Source: Nematostella vectensis
Lineage: Eukaryota > Cnidaria > Anthozoa > Actiniaria > Edwardsiidae
Direction: 5' to 3'
Assembly: GCF_932526225.1 (NCBI RefSeq)
Contig: NC_064035.1
Location: 11,643,296 to 11,707,295, forward strand
Length of the DNA: 64,000 nt
The stretch's first letter is position 1; every line of letters begins with the position of its first letter. The translations under genes and the position numbers were made by a program. Of the stretch, positions 57,854 through 64,000 are shown piece by piece. Below the pieces are notes generated by a model. It worked only from the letters and a program-made list of their open reading frames with translations. It ran no database searches and was not told the origin of the DNA.

Positions 57854-59409
57854 CTGTACAGGACCCGAAATGATCCCAGGACCCGAAACGATCCCCAAAA
57901 GTCCCCCAAATGATCCCGGGCCCCGAAACGATCCCAAGGAGTCCCCGAAATGAACCCCGTGGAATTACCAGAATGGACAAAGGGAAAGTGGAAGGAAATA
58001 CTTTTTGAAGCATTATAAAAAAAAAATTAAAACAAAGGCCCGATACTCAGGCAATGTACACTTCTCAACCACTGACCTCGATGACGAGTGTCAATCAATT
58101 TCAACGACGTCATAGGTCACGTGACTTTAAAAAGCTTCAATATCTCCTATCCTTAAAACCCTGAAGGCCCGATACTAAGGCAATGTACACTACTCAACCA
58201 CTGGCTGTACAGGACCCGAAATGATCCCAGGACCCGAAACGATCCCAGGACCCGAAACGATCCCAAAAAGTACCCCAACTGATCCCGGGACCCGAAACGA
58301 TCCCCAAGAGTCCCCGAAATGAACCTCAAGGAATTACAGTAATAGACAACTAAATGAATGTGTAAGGATTGGCTTTCAGTTTTAAAAACATAGGAAACAT
58401 TTAGCTTTGGTTGTGTTATTAAAAGGAAATTTACATTAACTAAGATTTATTTAAGTATTAAGATTTTTATATACGACTGCGGGGGAAATACAGTGGTTGA
58501 GTCAGAAATTGGGGTCAACTAACAATTCCTGTGATAGTAATTTGAGGAGCCCGGCGTGGATAAATCATTTTTACATAACAAGCCATAAAAGAAAGTCTTT
58601 ACAGATGGGACATGCTGCTTTACATAGGAAGCGGAATGTTTTAAAGTTATTTTTTGGTTGTTTTTTTTTTTTGTGAATGAAAGACCCATCATATGAGATC
58701 ATGCCGGGGTGTACGCACGACTACATGAGGAAATTCAAAACTCACATAATATTGCTTTCACATCCCCTTAATATTTTGCATCGGTAGTAGAAGGGTTGTT
58801 CGAGTGTATTACTCAGTGTGCTTTTGTCATTCCATCTTCTCGGCCAAACCGGCTGCCTAAAATGTGTCGGTAAATATTCGCTCGTGTGAACAAGGATTTC
58901 GTGGTGAAATACATGTTTGGTTGTCAGATGAATATTAATTTTTAGGGGTGATGTTTACCGGAAATGATATTTATAGTGTCGGAGTCATGTGTCGGAACCG
59001 CAAAATGTTAAGAGTGTGATGGAAGGTCAAAAGTTTGGTTGATCTGAGCAAAGCTGTGCTATGTTTATGCTATATTCCTTTCAGTAGCAATTTAAAGTTG
59101 TGTATTTGTTTTGGACTCTGTTTATGGGTTTAACGCCGGGCAATGTAATAAATAGAAGTATTGTGTTGGAATTTAATATTTTTATGTCATGTTGTTTAGA
59201 AATCGAGTCGCTGTTAACCCTTTATTATGCTTCAAGAATTGCAAGTATTTCTTCTGCTTTCCCTTTGTCCATTACCGCAATTCCTTGGGGTTGATTTCGG
59301 GGACTCCTCGGTATCGTTTCGGGTCCGAGGATCAGTTGGGGTACTTTTGGGGATCATTTCGGGTCCTGGGATCGTTTCGGGTCCTGGGATCATTTCGGGT
59401 CCTGTACAG
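57854..59409. mobile_element. compound foldback element with GGACCCGAAA-GATCCC units
   Basis: The outer arms start CTGTACAGGACCCGAAATGA (57854) and end with the inverse (59409); the homology reaches about 160 bp, to GAAGCATTATAA on the left and TTATTATGCTTC on the right. Each arm is built of short direct repeats, GGACCCGAAACGATCCC and variants. A third copy of the arm, in direct orientation, starts at about 58206 inside the element. It is preceded by a direct repeat (GCCCGATACT-AGGCAATGTA at 58038 and 58165). This suggests an element inserted beside, or partly copied within, a relative. No transposase was seen in the core. Confidence 0.8.
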
Positions 59410-59965
59410 AACAGTAGTCAAAGATGGGGAATATTGGCTAAGTAAATGACATAGCCGAAGTTTAATAAACATTAAGTATAATTACAATCTTTCTTGACAT
59501 ACAAAAGAACTAGCCCTGGGCGAAGGTAGGGGCACAAATACGCCACACCCCCATTGGGCCAAGGGGGTCGGGGGGGAGCCCTAACCATGTTGTCTTCAGA
59601 TGCCTTTGAGATTTGTAATGTGGAAATATGTTATCATTTTGACTGGATTCATGGCCGCAGCAAAGGATATCAGGGCATCAGGGCACGTGCGTAAAACTTT
59701 TGAAATCCATAATATAATCTCTCTGTATCCGCCAAGCTGTTTTTCACTTTCAAACTCCGCCCCCCCCCCCCCCCCTCCCCATTCCCCCACAATATGGGCT
59801 ATCATTGATCTTGACACGGTAACCCTGTGGCTTTGAAAGATTGAATACTAGTTCGAGGCGCCATTTTGTTGTTATGTTCTCGTATCGTCTTTAACTTTGC
59901 AATTCACAGCTTGGTAGCGTATTGCAAGACAAATATAGTCTGACTACAACATCAGAAGTATTATC
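59410..59965. other. upstream region of DUS3L
   Basis: Contains a C-run at about 59760-59775 with flanking purines. No TATA box or gene recognised. The DUS3L promoter should be in its last 150 bases. Confidence 0.35.
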
Positions 59966-62900
59966 ATGGCTAGCGTTGTTCTTGAAGGAAACACGGATTT
60001 TGAGGGTTCGGTTGAAAAGTCCAGTGAATCACTGCTAAACAACCCCACATGTCGCCCGGGGGTCGCCCCCGTCAAACCACAGTAAGCTCTAAGCTTATAA
60101 CAACAAGAACTCTTTGAAAGTCTCAATTTATAAGTCATACGAATTATGGCCCAAACCCCAGTTTCCAAGAAAATAAGAGCAGATAATCTTTATTTTATCT
60201 ACTATTATTCTGTTAAAAACCACACTCAAATGAGGGTAAGGGGAAAGAGGACTCATATTGACTCTAATGACAAACTGCTTCTTATCAATCCTGCTTTTTG
60301 GGTAGATGATACTCTGAGTGCTCGACAAGCTATGTGTTATTTTAGTACAGATCTGCAGCTGATACAATAGAAGATACCATCACTCCTTGTTCAAAATCTA
60401 ACAGTAAACTTGTATGATCTATGCCAGGTTTTGTTTCCCTTCTCGTTACCTATCATTCACCTAATGTAGGCGATTGTTCTCTGAGTAGGGCGATCATGCT
60501 CAACTGTGATCAGGGCGAAGGTACTTTGGGGCAATCGTTCCGCAATCCCAACTTTTTGTGGTCTTGCGTGGGCATAGCTAAAAAAATTGTTTTAGGGGAC
60601 ATGCCAAAGTCCTTTCTTTTCTGGGGGATAGATGCCATTTTTTTTTACATGTTCTTTGTAAAATCCTGTCTCTACTGGGAAGGGGCAGCTACTCAACTTG
60701 CCACCATGCTAGCTACAGCCTTGGCTTGTTTTTTCTTGTTTGAATTGACGTCACCATTCTGACAATCTGTTGCATTTTAGGTTTGTGAAAAAGAACGAAA
60801 AGAAACATGTAGCTATACTTGACAGCAATCCACTAAAAAATCTGGTGCAAGAGGAAGTAAATCCATTAAATGATACTCAAGAACATACTGATGGTCCTCC
60901 AAGGAAAAAGAAGAAGAACCGAGGCATGAACAGACAAAGGCCAAGAGAACAGAGGCCAGATAACTCAAGCAAACTGTGTTCCTTTGCAGCCCGTGGTGAG
61001 GAATGTACAAGGGGAGATAGCTGTTTCTACGGACATGACCCTCAGAAGTTTTTAGAAACTAAAGAGCCTGATATTGGTAAAGAATGTGTGAATTTTCTTA
61101 AGTGTGGTAAATGTCCCTACGGGATATCGTGCAGGTATTGGAAGCACCATACTACAGCAGATCTAAAGTCAATTATAAATGAAGAGCTCTTTCCCCATTA
61201 CAAGGAAGACACTAGTAATAATCTCGCTAAAGATGTGCAGATCAGTCTCAGGAAAAAGAAGTACATGTTTCCTCGATCAAATGCATACTTGGAGTTGCTA
61301 AGCAATGCCCAGAATGTTAACACTCAAACTGGGGTTGTCAGAACTCATGGCTGTGTAACAAATGAAGACTTGATCAAGTTAAAAACTCAAGAAAAAAAAA
61401 GGGTAAGTTCTGTAGTAAAAAATCGTGATAATCGTTTTTAGTGTCAGCTCTTCTCATTAACTAGTGTGTGTCCTTTATGCCACCATTTTGACATTACTGC
61501 CAATTACAGTATCAACCAATTATCAATAGCTTAACTTATAAATTGGTAGACCAGCTGATGTCTCTCCAGTTATTCGACTTGCTATTGCGGAAAGAGAGGG
61601 AGCTGGGTGTACCACAGGTTTAGACAAATTTGCCCCTTCTCCCTTCCCCCCCCCTCCCCTATAACTAAGAGCTTGTGCACATAAATCAAAACCCAAGTAC
61701 CGGTATGAGCAAGGAGAAAAAAAAAACAAAGTAGGAAATGGTCTGCTATGTATTATAAACCAAACTGGTGAATCACTTAAATTGCTATAAGCGGTACATT
61801 CCATTTTCAAAACTCTTCAATATCATGTTTTCACAAAATATATTTTTTTTATTATCAGATAGATTTCTCAGACAAGCTATATTTAGCACCCCTAACAACT
61901 GTAAGTATGAGGAAGTTATTTAGAGTAATTAAATTAATTATCTGTTTTATTTTTTTGGGAGTTACAACAATTATTAAAACTTAACTCATGATGAATATTG
62001 AAATTATCTAATTTGAAGATTGGTAACTTGCCATTTAGAAGAATTTGCAAGCAATATGGAGCTGACATAACATGTGGTGAAATGGCGATGTGTACAAGTC
62101 TACTCCAGGTATTAAAACATGAATTTTGAAAAAAATCTGATTATCAGGAATCATACAGTACCGCTCTCGAACATATGTACACTGTTTGTGAAACTTTCTC
62201 GAAAAACATTCGCGAAATTTGGAACATCTAGTCTGTTCGTGGGAATGCTGGTCGCTTAATATTCGAAGATTTTCGAATGTGTGTTAGCAAATACTTTTGA
62301 ACGGCGGGAAGCCATTTATGTATTTGAGAAAGACTTGTATTAGACACAGGAGAATTAGTTTGGGGAAGGAATGCCGATCGCTTGATATTCTTCGAAGATT
62401 TTCGAAGGTGTGAAAACTGCTAGCGAATACTTTTGAACACTGAGAAGCCATTTATTTGACAAAGACTTGTATTAGACACTGGAGAATTAATTTGGGGAAG
62501 GAATGCCAATCGCTTGATATTCTTTAAAGATTTGAACAGCGGGAAGCCATTATTTGACAAAGACGTGTACTAAACACAGGAGAATTAGCTTGAGGAAAGA
62601 ATGTTGATAGCTTGATATTATTTGAAGATTTTGGAATGTGTGTTAACTGCTAGCAAATACTTTTAAACAGCGGAAAGCCATTCATGTTTGTGAAAGACTT
62701 ATTAGACATGGGAAAATTATTTTGGGAAAGGAATGCAGATCGCTTGATTGGCATTCCTTCCTCAAACTAATTCTCCTGTGTCTTGTTTCTGCTGGTCATT
62801 AACCGCGGCCATATTTACTCGGAGTGATACATACATTTACGTTATTTGTGAAAACATATAAATATGGTCACTTCTTTTTATCTGTCATAACCGTCCCTTC

Positions 62901-63577
62901 TAATTGAATATCCTGCTTTTGTTTGCTATGATAAATCATCATTTTCTCCGCCATCTTTATCCTGTTTATTTCTCAAACTTAAAAGTGTCTTGTCTTGATC
63001 GTCTACAAATCATTGAACTCGATGCATATCATATAACTGAATTTGTTGTTTCTGATTTTAACGATAACCATAGCTCTGAGCTGACGTTTACACAAACAAT
63101 TTATTTGAATCGCTTGCAGAACTCCTGTATGTATTTTATTAGGTGAGTATCAGTACAGTAAGTCTTCGGTTACGCGTTACAAGTTCCAGTTTTTCAAACA
63201 GTTTGTCCCGGTCACTTCGCATTTGTGAACAGCTGTCAGCAGACATTGTTTTCGAATTTTGCAAACTATGTTCTCAAATTTAGCGAACATTCTTCACGAA
63301 TTTCACAAACAATTTCGCAAACATATGTGCGCATGTTCGAGAGCGGTACTGTAAACTCTATGCTCTTGAAAATGTTTTTTTATGTTAATTATAACATTTA
63401 GTGTTCAGAAAATCTTCATAGCATGTTATTTTACAGAGTCCGATCCTTATCACCTTGTTCTTCATTGATTCAGTTTGTGTTGCTCATCTTTAATCACTGT
63501 GTTTATTATCCTAGGGTCAGCAGTCAGAGTGGGCTTTGGTGAAACGCCACAGCTCAGAGGATATCTTTGGTGTCCAG
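59966..63577 (+). CDS. DUS3L: tRNA-dihydrouridine(47) synthase, 5' part
   Basis: Five coding exons in the window: 59966-60081, 60781-61402, 61859-61900, 62019-62108, 63515-63577; 933 nt, 311 codons, then the gene continues past the right edge (human protein about 650 aa). DUS3L reduces U47 in the variable loop of tRNA to dihydrouridine, using FMN and NADPH. Evidence: the N-terminal GVAPVKPQ, a basic region RKKKKNRG, two CCCH zinc fingers (C105-x8-C114-x5-C120-x3-H124 and C141-x8-C150-x5-C156 with H161/H162), then the start of the TIM-barrel catalytic domain: [49 protein letters not shown] and EDIFGVQ, all close to the family. The catalytic cysteine and the rest of the barrel are outside the window. 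The start gives the conserved GVAPVKP 33 codons in. Confidence 0.94.
62154..63353. mobile_element. TA-flanked inverted-repeat element filling DUS3L intron 4
   Basis: Ends CAGTACCGCTCTCGAACAT and the inverse GCATGTTCGAGAGCGGTACT, with TA on both outer sides (62154-62155, 63352-63353). It takes up about 1.2 of the 1.4 kb of the intron. Inside are four or five tandem copies of roughly 125 bp (words such as GAATGCCGATCGCTTGATAT, GAAGCCATTTAT and ACTTGTATTAGACAC), then a short inverted fragment of that unit at 62750-62785. The ends and TA duplication suit a Tc1/mariner-type non-autonomous element. An 80-codon frame at 62904 is not convincing. Confidence 0.85.
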
Positions 63578-64000
63578 GTAAAATATGGTAACATGATGTG
63601 TTCCAGGAAAATTGACATAGTGCTTGATAAGGTCAATTATAAGGTTCTTTGCTAGTGATGGTAGTCTAGCAGTGGCCACAAAATATCCTAAATAGATGTG
63701 GTGGCATAATTCTTTTTCCAGAATCAATAAAAATGTCAACCAAGGAAAAGGGATAAGATGGTGTATCTCTACTAAAATAGTAAAACTACAAAAAAAGTCA
63801 AATCAAATGAATGGGATTCAAAGTTTGCTGTAATAGGTGGAGGCCATTAGGCCACCCATGCTTTTATTGGTTATTATCCTTATTTGTTTCTTGCTTTTAC
63901 CAAAGGTTTCTTTTACTGTTCTTTAGTTTTAACTGCAGGTGCATTCCATGCTTCCATTAATTTTATACTTTATACTTTTCTCTTAGTTTGACCTAAGTTT
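63578..64000 (+). other. DUS3L intron 5 (continues beyond window)
   Basis: Starts with the donor GTAAAA after FGVQ. The next exon, expected to begin near L-x-G-x-x-P-D, is not seen before the window ends. Confidence 0.6.

Noticed and set aside
62904-63146. 80-codon frame in DUS3L intron 4
   Set aside because: Lies inside the TA-flanked element and has no resemblance to a transposase or to DUS3L; the neighbouring DUS3L exons already join in frame without it.

Overview
This is a eukaryotic window from an intron-rich, AT-rich animal genome full of small non-autonomous DNA transposons and minisatellites. An invertebrate is likely, and an anthozoan cnidarian (sea anemone or coral) is my best guess. 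The guess rests on short exons with canonical GT-AG introns, on a small secreted protein of PAN/apple + EGF + F5/8C domains, and on many TA-, TTAA- and TAA-flanked miniature elements. No search was run, so the taxon is an inference.

Layout. Positions 1-19.6 kb contain no gene I can support; they hold a 14-bp minisatellite of about 1 kb and a series of inverted-repeat elements. From 19.7 to 27.3 kb on the minus strand is TRMT61A, the catalytic subunit of the tRNA m1A58 methyltransferase (10 coding exons, 358 aa). A broken class-A GPCR lies inside its third intron. Only 131 bp away and divergent is WDR12 on the plus strand (27.4-36.3 kb, 15 coding exons, 448 aa), a ribosome-biogenesis WD40 protein. 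Tail-to-tail with it on the minus strand is a complete ABCB1-type full ABC transporter (37.5-50.5 kb, 26 coding exons, 1302 aa). Then come a secreted PAN-EGF-discoidin protein (53.8-57.0 kb, minus, 4 coding exons, 302 aa) and the 5' part of DUS3L, a tRNA-dihydrouridine synthase (from 59.97 kb, plus, running off the right edge). All exon joins were worked out by hand; each complete gene closes in frame with a length divisible by three.

The genes do not form one pathway. TRMT61A, WDR12 and DUS3L all belong to RNA modification or ribosome assembly, and the first two probably share a promoter. ABCB1 and the discoidin protein are a membrane pump and a secreted protein.

The most unusual signal is a repeated arrangement in the introns. 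Six introns of the three leftmost genes carry tandem arrays that begin at or close to the 5' splice site. In four of them the repeat unit contains the last bases of the exon plus the splice donor, so the exon/intron junction itself has been tandemly copied (3 to about 30 times). The other two arrays have units that look like splice donors or like a branch point plus acceptor in the sense orientation. This looks like a recurring process of minisatellite birth at splice junctions.
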